From Allomyces arbusculus (taxonomy: Eukaryota > Blastocladiomycota > Blastocladiomycetes > Blastocladiales > Blastocladiaceae): a DNA stretch of 64,000 bases. How positions within the stretch are numbered: the first letter of the stretch is position 1; each line of letters starts with the position of its first letter. The stretch spans positions 1 through 64,000 of the forward strand of contig JADHYV010000029.1 of the NCBI GenBank assembly GCA_027604705.1, given 5' to 3'. The notes beneath the pieces were generated by a model. That model was not told where the DNA came from. It did no database searches and saw nothing but the letters and a program-made list of their open reading frames with translations. The position numbers and the translations under genes were made by a program. Positions 23,440-35,922 of the stretch are shown one piece after another.

Positions 23440-24504
23440 CTACGCGCTCGCACGGCCCTTCCCCTCCCCCATCGCCACCTCCAACATGTATTTGCGCATC
23501 GCCTCCTGGTTCCGCGCCCGGTAGGCGGCCTTGTCACTCTCCGGCAACTCCTTCCACAGCCGCGACGCTTCCGAGGCCACCTTGGTCATATCGCGCTGAA
23601 TGTCGTCCGGCATGGTCGGGCGCTGTTCCATCATGAACATTTGGAACGCGTTCAACGGGCGTTTCGGGCCCGATTTCTTGGCCGCGGCGCGCTCCTACGC
23701 ACGTCGAGCATGTCGTTAATGGAAGAGCGAGGAGCGAGAAGCGAGGAGACAGAGTGTCAAGTAATGTACCTTCTTGATGGACTTGGTCACGACCTCGGCC
23801 GCGGCCTTCCGCTCCCGCTCGGCGCGCTGCTCGGGCGTGAATTGCCGCTCGTACTCGGCGACCGCGAGCTCGTGGGCGATCTTGAGTTTGGCGTATTGGT
23901 CCTTGTACTCGCCGCGCTCTATCCATTCCTCAAGTTGAGCGTGCGCAGTCGGTCGGGGCCGCCGCTCGTTGTGAACAAAAACGCACCGGCATCGGACAGG
24001 GCCTCCCACATGGGCTTGAGCTGCTTGAACCAGTCGGTCGGCTTCACGTCGGCGGGCCGGTTGGCCGACATGGCCGCCGTGAAAAGCGCAAACGAGTTCT
24101 GGTGTGTGTGGAACGCGGGACATTTCCCGGTCAGTCATCCACCCCAGCAGCAGCAAGCTGCAAACCACCCTCCGTCGGACCAGAAAGAGAGAAAGCAAAA
24201 AGACGCACCGGCGGCCGCTTGGGCGGTTCCGGGATCGCATCACCGCCCGCGGCAGCGGCGTGCACAACCGGCGTCGTCTGGTCTGGATTCGCAGCGAAAT
24301 CGCGCCGTACAGGCGGTGTGTGAGTCAATCCCATCGCCAAACTGCTCGAATGCCCTTGTGTTCTCGAGCAAGAGATCAGCGCGTACAGAAGCGCGGCGTC
24401 GCGGCGAACATGCGCGCGGCCGCGGGGCGCACGGCAACCGTGGCGGACGCGATGCGCAGCGCGGCCATGGCGCGCACGAGGGTGGTGGTCGAGGTCCGGA
24501 GCAT
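23440..24504 (-). CDS. Two-HMG-box protein, TFAM/Abf2-like
   Basis: Likely packages mitochondrial DNA. The proposed start at 24504 gives an Arg/Ala-rich, acid-free leader (MLRTSTTTLVRAMAALRIAS...ARMFAATPRF), typical of mitochondrial import. The first HMG box starts PEPPKRPP, joined across an intron (about 24209-24098) to NSFALFTAAM, and continues with WFKQLKPMWEALSDA and WIERGEYKDQYAKLK. The second box, after another intron, reads GPKRPLNAFQMFMMEQRP, then WKELPESDKAAYRARNQEAM, ending at 23440. Two boxes behind a targeting leader is the TFAM/Abf2 layout. The exact splice sites after the leader exon and within box 1 (about 24005-23940) are unresolved. A nuclear two-box HMG protein is the alternative. 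Confidence 0.75.
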
Positions 24505-24851
24505 GGCTGAGTGGTCGTTGATGGACGACGGGTCGGATCAAGCAAGCGAGCGGTGCAATTGCAGCAAGTGGAAATCTTCTCGGCGGCAGCGATGAACAAC
24601 GTCGCGGTGGTCGTTGCTGGATGCGAGCGAGGAGAGAGTGTGTAAAATGGTCAAGAACACCGATATCCTGACGCTGTTCGTCTTTGCTATTTGGCGGTTG
24701 TTTGCCCCCATGGTCGAAGTCCACGGCTGCGTGCGAGCCGACATGGTTGAGGCGTGGGGTCGCCCTCGTGCTGTCAACGTGCAAGCAAGGGGGCCAACAG
24801 GGGGGACCAGAAGGCCACGATCAAACGTTGTCTAATTCACTCGGCATCCAG

Positions 24852-27800
24852 TTAACACTGATCTCCTTCACCCTCGCTCACGCGCGCGGGGGCGCCCACA
24901 ACGGCCCTGTTCCGCGCCGCGACGCGTGCTTCCCGCGCCTGCTCGTGCGCCGCCGTCCCCCACGTCCTAGCACCCACTTCGCGCGCGTACGTGCGCACGA
25001 TATGCGCGACCGCGTCGTCCACTTCCTCTTCGTCTGGTCTTGCCGCGCGAGGTCCACGCCCACAAACGCCCGCAACCGCATTGAGCGCGGCGCGGACGGG
25101 CCCCTCCGTCACGGCCACGGTGGGCACAAGCGATGCTGCGATCCACGCAGCCGCACGGGGTTGGCCCGCACACGTGGCGACCAAGTCGGCGGCCGAGCCC
25201 GCGACGCGAATTGGTGGCATGAGCAGCACGGGGGATGGTGATAACGTGGTGCACCAGAAGACGGCGTCGTCGACGGTCGGTGGAGGCAGGTTTGCCGTGA
25301 CAGCGCGAATGGCGCGTGCGGCAGTGGGCGCGGACTTGCCGCTGCGCGAGACGCAGATGAGGAGCTTGTGAAGGGCTAGCAGCGGCCACGCGTTCGGCGC
25401 GATCGGAGACGTGGAGAGGCCGCACGGGAGGGTGGCCAGGACGGGGAACGAGGTGGTCGAAGTGATAGTTGTGAGGAAGAGCGCTTGGACGAACACTTCG
25501 GTTGGGTCCGGGAACGGCGCAAGCGGGGCGAGCGACCAGGCGAGCACGAGCGCAGTGAGCGGTGAGACGAACGGGTCCAGCTGGTTCGCACGCGTGCGGA
25601 GCGACGGGAGAACCGTAGCCGGGGTGGGTGCACGGACGTGCACGGGAACGAGCAGGTCGACACTGGCGCTGGTGGTTACGGTCGTGTAGAACTGATGTGC
25701 GAGATGCGCGAGTTGCGCGGTGGTCATGGGCGCCGTCGAGACCGCCGTCACCCGGCGCCAGGTATCGACAACGGCATTGACGGCGGGCGCTGCGGTCGTC
25801 GTGTCGGCCACGACGCGGACCCCCTTGCAGTCCACGACCACGTCCACGCGCGGCACGACAAACACGGCGTCGACCCCGACCGGTCCATCCACATCCATTG
25901 CGTCGCTCCCAACCGGCGTCGGCGTGCGATCCGCCTGGCTCCCCGGGACCGTCTCCCCCACATCCTCCCCAACCTCCTCGTCGTCATCACGGACACGCAC
26001 CCACTGGTCAAACACGGCCGCCGGCACTTTCCCACACAACACCAAATCCGCCATCAAGCTCGCGACCTTCATCCTCTCCTCGCCCCCCTTCTCCACAGCC
26101 CGCCGCCACAGCGCCGGCAAGAGCGCCGTGACCACCCACTTCACACGCACCATCAAAAACTGGGCCAGTTTCGCCGGCACCCGTTTCGCCGCGTCCTTCC
26201 CACCACCCCCCGCGCCCAATTTACCCACTTCTGCCGCACTCGTCGCCCTTGCCGCCCGCGAATCCCGCGGCGGGACGTACGCACTCAGCACGACCCCGGC
26301 CAGCCGCACCGCGTCCTCTGGCGGGACCTTACCGACGCGGTCCGTGACCGCATTCAAGTACCCCCTCAGGGCCGGGCGCACGTGCGCGACGTTCGACGTG
26401 CGCGACGCGGTCGCAGCGGATCCGACGGTCAAGGCGCGCGCGTGCACGCGCAGGATTTGCGCGCGGTCCCATGGGACGAGCGATTCGAGGACACCGAGCG
26501 CGCGGCGCGCCGTGGGCGCGTGTGGGATTAATATGGACCAGGCGTCGCGGTGCACGAGGGCCGCGAGCCACGCGGCGTAGGCCGGTTCGGCGCGCGTACA
26601 GCGTGCGAGCATCAGCACGCCCGCGGCGAGGATCGGGTGCGTCGGGGCGGTGTCCGAGTCGGCCGACGCCGAAATGGCCGTGCGGAACGTGGCGCGCAGG
26701 GCGGTAGCGACGTGGGACTCGGGCGCCGAGCGGTAGAAGGCGGCGAGGGCCGTGAGCCCCGACGGGGCGCGCGCGGATGTGAGCCAGTACGCGGTGCGCG
26801 CGAGGAGGACCGGCCAGGGCGCACGTGCGGAGGTGAGGGCAGTGGCGAGGTCGCGTGCGGAGGTGATTGCGGTGGCGAGGTCGGTGCCGGTCGTGCTGGC
26901 GGCGGCAAGGATGGGTTGCGTATGCAGACGCAGCATCGTGATGATGCGGGATCGGTCGGACGCGGTGGGCGGGTGCGACGCGACGCAGTTGAACGCGCGG
27001 TCGAGTGCGAGGAGCATCAGGAGCGGGGTCAGCAGGACGGCCGAAGGGAGGCGCGGCCAGAGTGATGGTGCCAGAGCGAACGGGATACTGGCGCCGGCGG
27101 CGCGAGCGAGAACGCGGCGGGCCGAGGCGAGGTGCGTGGAGAAGGCGCGCGAGACGCGGCGCTTGGTCGCGGTGCCGTGCACAACGAGCTGCGCGAGTGC
27201 CGTGACAGCAGCGAGCTGTGGATCGTGGATATGAGTGAGGGGAGAACGTTCTCCTCCAGAACACGGCAACACCAGGACAGAAACGCACCCATGCGTCTTG
27301 GTCGATGGTGGCCCACCGCTGCCATACGGCGTCGGTTAGCGGCAGTCGGTCGCACGCGAGACTCGCCACGGCGCGGTCCACGTCGGGAGGGACCAGCGCC
27401 GCGCTCTCGTCATTGACCACGCTGTCGCTCCGACCAGGAGCACTGGTGGCACTGGGTTCCGTCGTGCACCACGCGCGCCAGTCGTCGTCGGTCGCCGGTA
27501 ACGACCGCATCGCATCCGACTGCGTGTCGCCGCCACCGTCGCCATCGTCGACCTGGCGCAAGAGATCATCGAGCTGCACCATGACGTGCACGGCATCGAG
27601 CAATCGCGCCGTGTGCACGGTCGTGGCCGTCCTTGCCCCACCCGCGCGTGCATTGCGCGCCGCGCACTGGACCAGGTCGCCGAGCAGCCATCCAACCAGG
27701 GCGCGGCGCGCGTGCAGCAGACTGGCCACGTCGCTGTCGCGGCCGGCAGCACATAACTCGCGGACGTGCTGCACGGCAGCCTTGCCCACGGCCTGCGACG

Positions 27801-27909
27801 AGTCGATCCTGCCGTTGCCGTCGCCATTGTCGCCGGCGTCGTCGACTCTGTTGCTGCCTGCACTTGTCTTTGCGCGGGCCCTCGTTCCTTCGTGCATTTC
27901 GACCATCAT
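24852..27909 (-). CDS. Large helical protein, possibly FANCA-like
   Basis: Two exons in phase, 27909-27289 and 27215-24852, with a 73-bp intron (donor gtgcgt, acceptor ccacag), giving 994 residues. It is Ala/Leu/Val-rich, apparently all helical and repeat-like, without catalytic motifs. One segment, FLMVRVKWVVTALLPALWRR then GKVPAAVFDQW, resembles by eye the part of Fanconi anaemia protein A where a conserved PALLTPRVLP-type motif is followed by DKIPPSLY. This is a weak match. If right, it would belong to the interstrand-crosslink repair core complex, fitting the nearby Rad51 relatives. Alternatives are any HEAT-like scaffold. Confidence 0.6.
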
Positions 27910-29759
27910 GTCCCAACACGGGCGGCGTCGTGTCGTGTGCCACCGTTTGCTGCAAGTTGGCCGGCGCGATGCGCGCCGTGGGTCGCGAGCTCGCTGTTCA
28001 TGAACATTTTGCCCATCACGGCCATCACGACCACCGCCCCGACCACCGCAACACGCCCGCGCCGTCGCAGACGCTGCTGCCGTTAGAACCGCGACGCGTT
28101 TGCCGTTGCGAGTGGCCGCCTGTCACGCCCCCATACCCACACAGCACTGCCTCTCGGTCTCACCGCGCGCGTGGTGTGTGCCTCTTGCCTGAACGGATCG
28201 CTCGCTGCGGCCGCGACCTCTCTCATCCCTCCTCACATCCTTGGTCCCTCTCATCCCCCTTTCAACGTTGATAAATCTCCATTTTCGCCGGTTGATACGG
28301 CGCGCGACGGCGAACACGCGGACAACCTTGCGCCAACCTTGTCGAAATGTTAATTTGGTTTCGTATCGTCGTGTTTGCCAAACTGGTCCTTTCCGCGCAA
28401 CTTTCGGGCGTCCAGTAGCTTACCGTTGGACCGATTCACGACGCACGATGACCCGTCGTGCAAGAGCACACTGTCTATCCATGTGGGCCATCTCATCCTG
28501 TGGCGGTTCCCTGTCTGGTGGGCGGGATGTGCGTGGCCCAGATTGGGCCCTTGGGCGGTGGGGACTGGCGGGGACCAAAGGCAGAAGCAAGAGAAGCAAG
28601 GACGAGGAAGCCCTGGAGCAGAGTTCGGGCGCTTCGTCGTGGTCGACGGTAAACCTTGCGCCCAGCCGCCGCCCTTCCACCGTCGGCGGCGCGTGCGGGG
28701 GCTGGCCGGCCCTCACCAACACTCACCACGAGTCGAGGGCCGCCGGCGAGTCGCGGCACGCGGTGCGCCGCTGCCCGCCTGGCGACGGTTTGGCACCGGA
28801 AAGGGATCACAGAGATGGCTGTGGACGCAGTCAGTTTGTCGTCGCCGTCAACTATCGGCCGCTCCCCCGTTCTCTCTCCTCTCCATCCTCTTCGCCATCA
28901 ACAACGACCACGACGACGACGCTGTGAGCGATCCCTTGATCCCCCCGCTCGGCGCCCAGCACCCGACGAACGACGCTCTTTTTGCACACGCGCGCGACCG
29001 TGATCGGCGCGAGTCTACCATTGCCCCCGATTTTGCTCTGCTCGTTGCAGCACGCGCGCCAGTCGCCCCTGCAAGCACCAAGTACATCTGCTGCAGTTAA
29101 GAGCAGCGACACTGCACATTGCGACAGTGACCGAATTCTTTGCTGCGATCACGGCGCCAATCGTGCGACCGTGCGGTGCCACGACCTCTGCACACCGACG
29201 CTGTCGAGCAGCGCCTTCACGGCCGAGTTAGCGGCCGTCCTGCCCAGCGCGACTTGCTCGTGCGCTGCGGTGAGCTAGCTCGATCCCGCGCGCGCGCTCT
29301 GTGCCGCCTTGCTCGGTACGTTTTGTATGGATTCGAGTTGGACGCGGTGGACGCGGTGGACGCGGTGGCCGTGGTCGGTGCGGTAGAAGATGGGCCGGGC
29401 TCTGTGATCGTTTGATTGCAGTGGCGATGCAACGTTGTGCCGGCTCGCGGCCAACTCTGTTGCGGTTCGGCGCGCAGCAGCGGCTCACCGCTTGCTGCAG
29501 GGAATACACGGCAGCACCGTGCGATGCCATTTCTCGACCACTGCGCCCACACACGCCGGCCCGCCCGCCCACCCCACCTGCCCGTCGCGTCGACAGACCG
29601 AGCCGCGCCGCCGAACAACGTGCCGCGCCCGCGGTGCCCGCCGTCGAGCCGGCCGGGGCGGGCCGGGCACACGCGTGTGGAAACCGGTTGGGCTCACGAC
29701 GCGCGTTCTCTCTCCTCGTTCTCCTTTTCTCCATCTAGCCCTCCTCCTCCTTCCCCACT
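27910..29759. other. Intergenic, divergent promoters
   Basis: About 1.85 kb between the start of the minus-strand helical protein and the start of chitin synthase on the plus strand. Open frames here show no protein-like pattern. A small tandem repeat of gacgcggtg (three to four copies) is at about 29341-29370. A pyrimidine-rich stretch (ctctcctcgttctcc...) at 29705-29757 precedes the chitin synthase ATG. Confidence 0.5.
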
Positions 29760-32700
29760 ATGCCGTCGCGTCCGCTGCCGCCGACTGCCGGCGACGGCTA
29801 CGCCGACGGGTACGGCGACGCCGCGCACAACGTCTGGTCCGACGCGCCGCCACCCCTGCGATCCTCGCCAACGGCACCACCACCATCACAAGCACGACCC
29901 GACGAGCGCGTGCCGCTCGCGACTTTCGATTCCGGCATCAACAACCACAGCAACAACATGTACGCGCCGCCGATCTCGAACCCGCCCGGCAACACCAACC
30001 CCTACGCGTCGCCGCCACCCACGGCCATGCACGCGTCGCCGCACGCCATGCACCATCCGTCGCCGCAGCGGTACCTTGTCCACCCGAAATCGAACGGCGC
30101 GGGGAACGGTGTCGTTGCGCCGCTCGATAAGCCGGGAACGCCGCTGCTCGGCAGCCCGCACGCGATCCCGCCGCACTTGTCGCCGCAGTCGCAGCAGCAG
30201 CAGAACCAGCGGCAGAGCCGCGGGTCGGGCGGGTCTGCGTGGAAGTCGTTGTCGCGCGTCATGGGTACCTATTCTCCTTAGCGCCTTATCTTACGCGCTC
30301 CGCTTCTTGGACGCCATGCTGACTTTGCCTCGTTCAATTTTTCCTGATCCTCCAGGTCTCGGCGGTGCGTCGTCGTCGTCGGCTTCGCCCACGAGCCCAG
30401 GCACGTCCCGACAAGCGGAGGCCGGCGCAACCGCCTCGGGCCGCACGACGTTTGGCCGCAAAAAGTCGCTCGTCCGGCGCGACCGCGCCCCACGGCGTAA
30501 CAGCCACCACCACCAAGTGCTCTTCGACACGTCGGCCGCCGCGGGCGGCGCGCGCGGCAATCCCGGCGGCGGCGAAGGCCCCATGTACATATCGCGCGGC
30601 CCAATGACGCTGCCGCGCGGCAATTTCGAAAAGCCGCAGACGCGGTGTCGCCAAGTGTGGGTCCTGTTTGCGCGCATCATCACGTTCTACATCCCGTCGG
30701 CCGCGCTCGAAATGGCCGGGATGCACGACGCCGAGATTCAGCTGGCGTGGCGCGAGAAGATGGCGCTTTGCTCGATTTCCGTCATGTTCATGGCGATTGT
30801 CGCGTTCCTCACGTTTGGGTTTAATGCCGTGCTCTGTGTCCCGCAGCCGACGCGCATGAATGCGGATTCGGTCGAGACCGGGTTTGTCGCGATGAACGGG
30901 ATCGCGCTCGACGTTTCGACCTTCTCGCACGCGTACGGTGGCCGCCCGGCACTGTCCTTTGACAAGTTTCTCGCGCGTGGGCAAGACTTGGCGTCGCGCG
31001 ACGTGTCGCTGCTCTTCCAGCCGGCGTACGGCGCGGTGCCCGAGTGCAAGGCCCTGTTCGGCCACCAGAACATTGCGCCCGAGGATTACCTGTTCCCATG
31101 CACCGTGCCCGGCTCCGACATGAAAGACCTGTTTGGCGGCGAGTACGACAAGTCGCACTGCCACGGCCCGCCCGCCGTGATTGCCGATACCGTGCACGTC
31201 TTCTCGGCCAACCACCTGCGCCGCGACTTGTACATCACCTGGGACGCGCTGCACGACCCGCGCAACAAGTACTTTGCGTTCAATGGCGACGTCGTCGACT
31301 TGAACCGACTGCTCCTGCTCAACAAGAAGATCGAGGACTGGAGTAACGTGAATGGGATCGACATGCGGGTGCTCATGCAGCGTGTCCTCAACAAGGACGC
31401 AAGTTACTACCTCGTCTCGAACGCGACATTGCGCGATGCGGCTACGTGTCTCGCCAAGGTCGCGCGCATCGGCGCCCTCGATGTCGCCACGGTCGGATGC
31501 ATTGCCTCGGACGTGATGCTGATCGTCTCGCTCGTCGTGATTTTGGGTCTGATCATGTCGCGGTTCATCATGGCCGCGCTCTTCCGGTGGTTCCTGGCGC
31601 CCAAGCTCGGCCGCAAGCTGTCGCCGGACGAGAAGAACGAGTACATTCGCATGCGGTTCGCGTCGATGCGGCGCGAAAAGCTGGCCGCGCACGCCTACGC
31701 GCAGTCGATCAAGTCGTCGTCGATGTCGGTGTTGACCGCACAGGGCACGCCGCTCGCGCAGTCCTTCTCGCTCGTCGATAACAACAGCGCCGGTGGCGTG
31801 CGCCGCGCGAGTTCCGAGTCGTCTTCGGCAACGACGTTGCCGGGGTACTCGGTCATGCCCAACATGCCGTCGATGATGCCGCCGGACTCGCCGTTCACGG
31901 CCGACCCGGACTCGGTGCTGGCTGAGATCCCGGACCCGGACTTCAACGCCGAGGAGGCGATGCACATGATTTTGCTCGTGACGTGCTATTCCGAGGGCGA
32001 GGCTGGAATTCGCACGACGCTCGATTCACTGGCCGCGACCGAGTATCTCGACTCGCACAAACTGTTATTTGTGATTGCCGACGGGATCATCACGGGTGCG
32101 GGCGAGTCCATGTCGACGCCCGACATTATCGTGAACATGATGGAAAAGGACCCGGCGTTCCCGGCCGACGCGAAGCCCTACTCGTACGTCGCTATCGCCG
32201 AGGGCGCCAAGCGGCACAACATGGCCAAGGTGCATGCGGGCTACTACGTCTACGAGGGTCGGCGCGTGCCGATGGTCTGTGTGGTCAAGTGCGGCACGCC
32301 CGACGAGCAAGGCGGCGCAAAACCTGGTAACCGCGGCAAGCGCGACTCGCAGGTCGTGCTCATGTCGTTCCTGCAAAAAGTCATGTTTGACGAGCGCATG
32401 ACGCCGCTCGAGTACGACCTGTACCAGAAGATTCACCGCATCACAAAAGTCACGCCCGACAATTACGAGACGGTGACGATGGTCGATGCCGACACCAAAG
32501 TCTCGCCCGATTGCATTCAGCGCATGGTCGCGTGCTTTGCGCGCGACCCGTCGGTCATGGGGCTCTGCGGCGAGACGCAGATCGATAACAAGTGGGGCTC
32601 CTGGGTCACAATGATCCAGGTGTTCGAGTACTACATTTCGCACCATCTCGCAAAGGTACGCTTGCAGTCTCAACTCGACGTGGACTCGATTTTGAACGAA

Positions 32701-33760
32701 ATAGCTGACGCTCTCTTCCGCGGTATAGGGCTTCGAATCCGTGTTCGGTGGCGTGACCTGTTTGCCCGGGTGCTTCTGCGCGTACCGGATCAAGACGCCC
32801 AAGCGCATGACGACTGACCCGAACATCCCCGCCGACCGGCGCGGCGGCCACTGGGTGCCCGTGCTGGCCAACCCGGACGTGGTCGAAGAGTACTCGGAGA
32901 ACGTGGTCGACACGCTGCATAAGAAGAACCTGCTCTTGCTCGGCGAGGACCGGTACCTGACGACGCTTATGATGCGTTCCTTCCCGAAACGCAAGATGGT
33001 CTTTGTGCCGCAAGCCACGTGCCAGACGTTTGTGCCCGACGAATTCAAGGTGCTGCTCTCGCAGCGCCGGCGGTGGATCAACTCGACGATTCACAATTTG
33101 ATGGAACTCGTGCTCGTGCGCGACCTGTGCGGGACCTTCTGCATCTCGATGCAGTTTGTAATCGCCATGGAACTCGTCGGCACCGTCGTCCTGCCCGCGG
33201 CCATCACGTTCACGCTCTACCTCGTCGTCATTTCCTTCTTCACGACGCCAGTGCCCGTCATTCCGCTGCTGCTGCTCGCTGCGATTCTCGGTCTGCCCGG
33301 GCTCCTGATCTTGATCACGACGCGCGAAGTCGAGTACATCTTCTGGATGCTCATCTACCTGATCGCGCTGCCCATTTGGAACTTTGTCCTGCCGGCCTAC
33401 GCGTTCTGGCACTTCGACGATTTTTCGTGGGGCGCGACGCGTGTCGTTGCGGGCGCTTCGGGCAAGGACGCGCACGGCGGCGCCGAGGGCGAGTTTGATT
33501 CGAGCCAGATCGTCATGAAGCGGTACCACGAGTGGGAGCAGATTCGCAAGCGCGCTATCGCGCAGGCCGCGCAGGCCGCGCAGCAGCAGGCGCAGCAACA
33601 AGCGCAAGCGCAGCAACAGCAGCGGTCGCAGTACTACGGCGTGCCCAACACGTTGTTGCGCGGTGGTGTGGCCACTGACTTTGACGGGGTCGCGATGCCG
33701 CCGGCAATGCCGTCCGCGTTACCGCCGCAACTTCCGCCAGTGCAATACGAGCTTCCGTAG
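29760..33760 (+). CDS. Chitin synthase (class IV/CHS3-like)
   Basis: Polymerises N-acetylglucosamine from UDP-GlcNAc into chitin at the plasma membrane. Three exons in phase, 29760-30264, 30356-32655 and 32729-33760, giving 1278 residues. A Pro/Ser/His-rich N-terminal tail is followed by two membrane segments (around 30640-30840) and a large extracytoplasmic loop, another membrane segment near 31500, then the glycosyltransferase domain. Visible catalytic motifs are VDADTKVSP (near residue 876), GEDRYLT (near 1007) and QRRRW (near 1046). C-terminal membrane segments ([37 protein letters not shown]) follow, then a Gln-rich tail. No myosin motor head is present, which fits class IV rather than V/VII. 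The start follows a pyrimidine-rich leader. Confidence 0.93.
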
Positions 33761-34300
33761 TCCGTTGCTTGTCGTTGCCGTCGTCGTTTGTGTCTCTTTG
33801 CGTGTCTCTCGTCTTTTGCGTGACTTTTTTTGCTCGACCGGTGTGCTTGTTGTTTTGGAAAACCCATTTTTGCTCTCGTGCGCTCCTACTCCACCCTGCG
33901 CGCTCTCTTCACTCATGCGCAAAAACATTTGCCCTGTTCGTTCGCGTTTGCTCCTTCGCACCCCCAATACCGTTTTGCTGGCGCGCTCTCAATTCGCGCT
34001 CTTCCTGTTCCTGTTCCTGTTCCCCGTTCCTGGTTTGCTGTAGCTTGTTCGGTTCTTGCTTTTTTGGTTCCAGCGTTCCAATGTTGATCCATCTGTATGC
34101 ACCCTAATTAACATTCCGCAGATTCTTGCCGACTCGCACTGGTCATCGCCTCGGTGCTTCCCAATTCCCTCGCGCGCCATTGACGCGGACGGCTCTCGCC
34201 AGGCGCAATACGTCGTCACCATCTTTTGCGCGCAATGCTGTCAGTTGCGTTGTCTTCGTTCTCCTGGCGCCAACCATCAAATCAACATCAAGACCAGGAA
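33761..34300. other. 3' flank of chitin synthase
   Basis: T/C-rich sequence with a (ttcctg)n-like run at about 33998-34030. It probably contains the 3' untranslated region. No gene is seen. Confidence 0.5.
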
Positions 34301-34309
34301 GAGCTCGGG

Positions 34310-34500
34310 GTGATTCGCGAATAGGTGGAGAAGAAATGCGTTGACGAGTTGGATTGTCGTCCGTGGTATTCGGGCAAGACACCCTTGCAGGTGGCAAGAA
34401 AGTCGTCCTGTTTGACCACCGTGCGGGTGCGACGGCATGTCGACCAACTGGAGTCCGCCGCCTCCCATTCGTCGTGCAAAATTGCGCCGACGAGACAAAA
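34310..34500 (-). pseudogene. NME7 fragment 1
   Basis: A remnant homologous to the NDK exon of the intact NME7 gene at 39.2-40.6 kb and closer still to fragment 2. The coding trace runs through sequence matching 'gtattcgggcaagac' and 'cttgcaggtggcaagaaagtcgtcc', equivalent to the EIYKGVLPEYH part of NME7. It ends abruptly at its left side near 34310, which marks the edge of the duplicated block. It cannot encode a working domain. Confidence 0.75.
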
Positions 34501-34752
34501 AGGCTGAGCGAGAGAAAAGGAGCACCGACAAATTGAACGCAACCGTGTTCAAAAATGCACAATAATGAACAACAACCAATATTACAACACCCGTTGATTC
34601 CCATCTTGCAATCATTCTCCGTTCCCTCCGCGACAAACATCAAATGTACACACTCATCCTCTCCCAATCCAACTCCAGCTCATGGCCACCAATGCCCACA
34701 CGGGTGGCCCTCGACAGCTCCGCCGTCAATTTAGACGCAGGACCCAGCCACA

Positions 34753-35922
34753 TTAGGCAAAACGCGCCTTATACACGTCCAGCCGCACAAACCACGTCCA
34801 GGGCCAGCCGTTATTCCCGCCCTTGCCCGCGTCATTCCCGGGCGCGAGCATATCGTCCCCAACCTCAATCCCACGCAGCCGACGAGCCTTCATCGCCGCG
34901 AGCAACTTCCCCTGAATCTCCTTGCGCACGATGACGTAGTCGTCGTAATTCCAGTTATAGTTGGTGCGGTGCTTGTTGCGGTGCAAGTAGGCCAAGAGCC
35001 CGGCAGCGAAAAACCAGGTACCGCCATGGTACTCAACATAGTAGAGCGAATCAAACGTCCTCAAAGAACCGAGGTACGTGCGCACGTCTTCGATGAAAGA
35101 CGTGATTTCGCGCGGGATGCGCGAGGGAAGGTGGGCGCCGTCGTCGTACCCCTTGTGCACTGACGCAGGGCCAATGTATTGCAAGAGGTCCTGGCACTCG
35201 GCCTTGGGCATCGTGTCGTGGGGCCTGTTTAGACCCGATGGCACCGTAGTCGACGCGCGACCGACCGTGCCGCTCGACGACGAGGACGACAACGAGGACG
35301 CGCGCGCTGCTGCGGCACGTTGCTGGAACACGTTGCCCGCCGTCGACGTTGGTGCGGCGTCCACCACCTTGGTCGCCACTGCGGACTTGCGGACCTTGAA
35401 GTACATCGATCCGTCCACCACTGCCGGCGTCGGTGCGGGTGCGGCGTCCACCACCTTGGTCGCCGCTGCGGGCTTGCGGACCTTGAAGTACATCGATAAG
35501 TCCACCACTGCCGGCGTCGGTGCGGGTGTGGCGTCCACCACCTCGGTCACTGCTGCAGCCTTGCGGTGCCCCAGGGCCTCCGATCCTATCGACGCGTCCA
35601 CCGGCACTTCCGTAGCCGTCAAGGCCTTGCCCTCGCCGTTTTTCGTGCGGAACTGCTCAGCCGTGAGTGTCGGGTCCTCCTCCTCCTCCTCCACTTTTTC
35701 CTGATCATCCTCGGCGTTCACAGCCTCGACTGTTTCCTCGCGCTGCTGGCCATGCGCCTGCTCAAAGTCGGCCAGCACTTTCTTGATAAACGCGCGCACC
35801 GACGCGTCGTTCTCGATGAGTTCCTTCAGTTCGGCCAGCGTGGACACGCGCAGGGCCACGTCGGTAATCGTGCGGTGGCAGGTGCCGTTAGGAACTTGGG
35901 ACTGGTCCTGGAGCGTGGTCAT
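34753..35922 (-). CDS. Lineage-specific duplicated protein, copy 1
   Basis: Not recognised. A single exon of 389 residues. The ATG at 35922 is chosen because it lines up with the start of copy 2 (MTTLQDQSQVPN versus MTKFQDQDRVPN); a longer frame to 36105 is open but its DNA matches non-coding leader of copy 2. The N-terminal block (VSTLAELKELIENDASVRAFI) is probably helical and is followed by an acidic stretch. The middle carries three tandem repeats of about 28 residues centred on SMYFKVRK. The conserved C-terminal domain of about 150 residues (DLLQYIGPASVHKGY; FDSLYYVEYHGGTWF; NYNWNYDDYV; GNNGWPWTWF) is rich in aromatic residues. No signal peptide or catalytic motif is evident. A TATA-like cataaaagg lies at 36121-36130 on the minus strand. 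Confidence 0.75.
   Translation of the reverse strand: MTTLQDQSQVPNGTCHRTITDVALRVSTLAELKELIENDASVRAFIKKVLADFEQAHGQQREETVEAVNAEDDQEKVEEEEEDPTLTAEQFRTKNGEGKALTATEVPVDASIGSEALGHRKAAAVTEVVDATPAPTPAVVDLSMYFKVRKPAAATKVVDAAPAPTPAVVDGSMYFKVRKSAVATKVVDAAPTSTAGNVFQQRAAAARASSLSSSSSSGTVGRASTTVPSGLNRPHDTMPKAECQDLLQYIGPASVHKGYDDGAHLPSRIPREITSFIEDVRTYLGSLRTFDSLYYVEYHGGTWFFAAGLLAYLHRNKHRTNYNWNYDDYVIVRKEIQGKLLAAMKARRLRGIEVGDDMLAPGNDAGKGGNNGWPWTWFVRLDVYKARFA
35340..35565 (-). repeat. In-frame tandem repeat in copy 1
   Basis: About 84-bp units, nearly three copies, of sequence including gtccaccactgccggcgtcg and ccttgaagtacatcgat. The repeat is multiple-of-three in length and encodes the SMYFKVRK units. Copy 2 of the gene lacks it, so it expanded after or was lost since the duplication. 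Confidence 0.8.

Noticed and set aside
28375-29100. Plus-strand frame of 241 codons before chitin synthase
   Set aside because: No protein-like pattern, overlaps other random frames, and lies in the promoter interval.
29416-29759. Upstream extension of chitin synthase
   Set aside because: The extension is Arg/Pro-rich and in a frame different from the first true exon; the ATG at 29760 follows a typical pyrimidine-rich leader.
34277-34667. Overlapping minus-strand open frames as a small gene
   Set aside because: They are the out-of-frame remains of NME7 fragment 1, recognised from the duplication.
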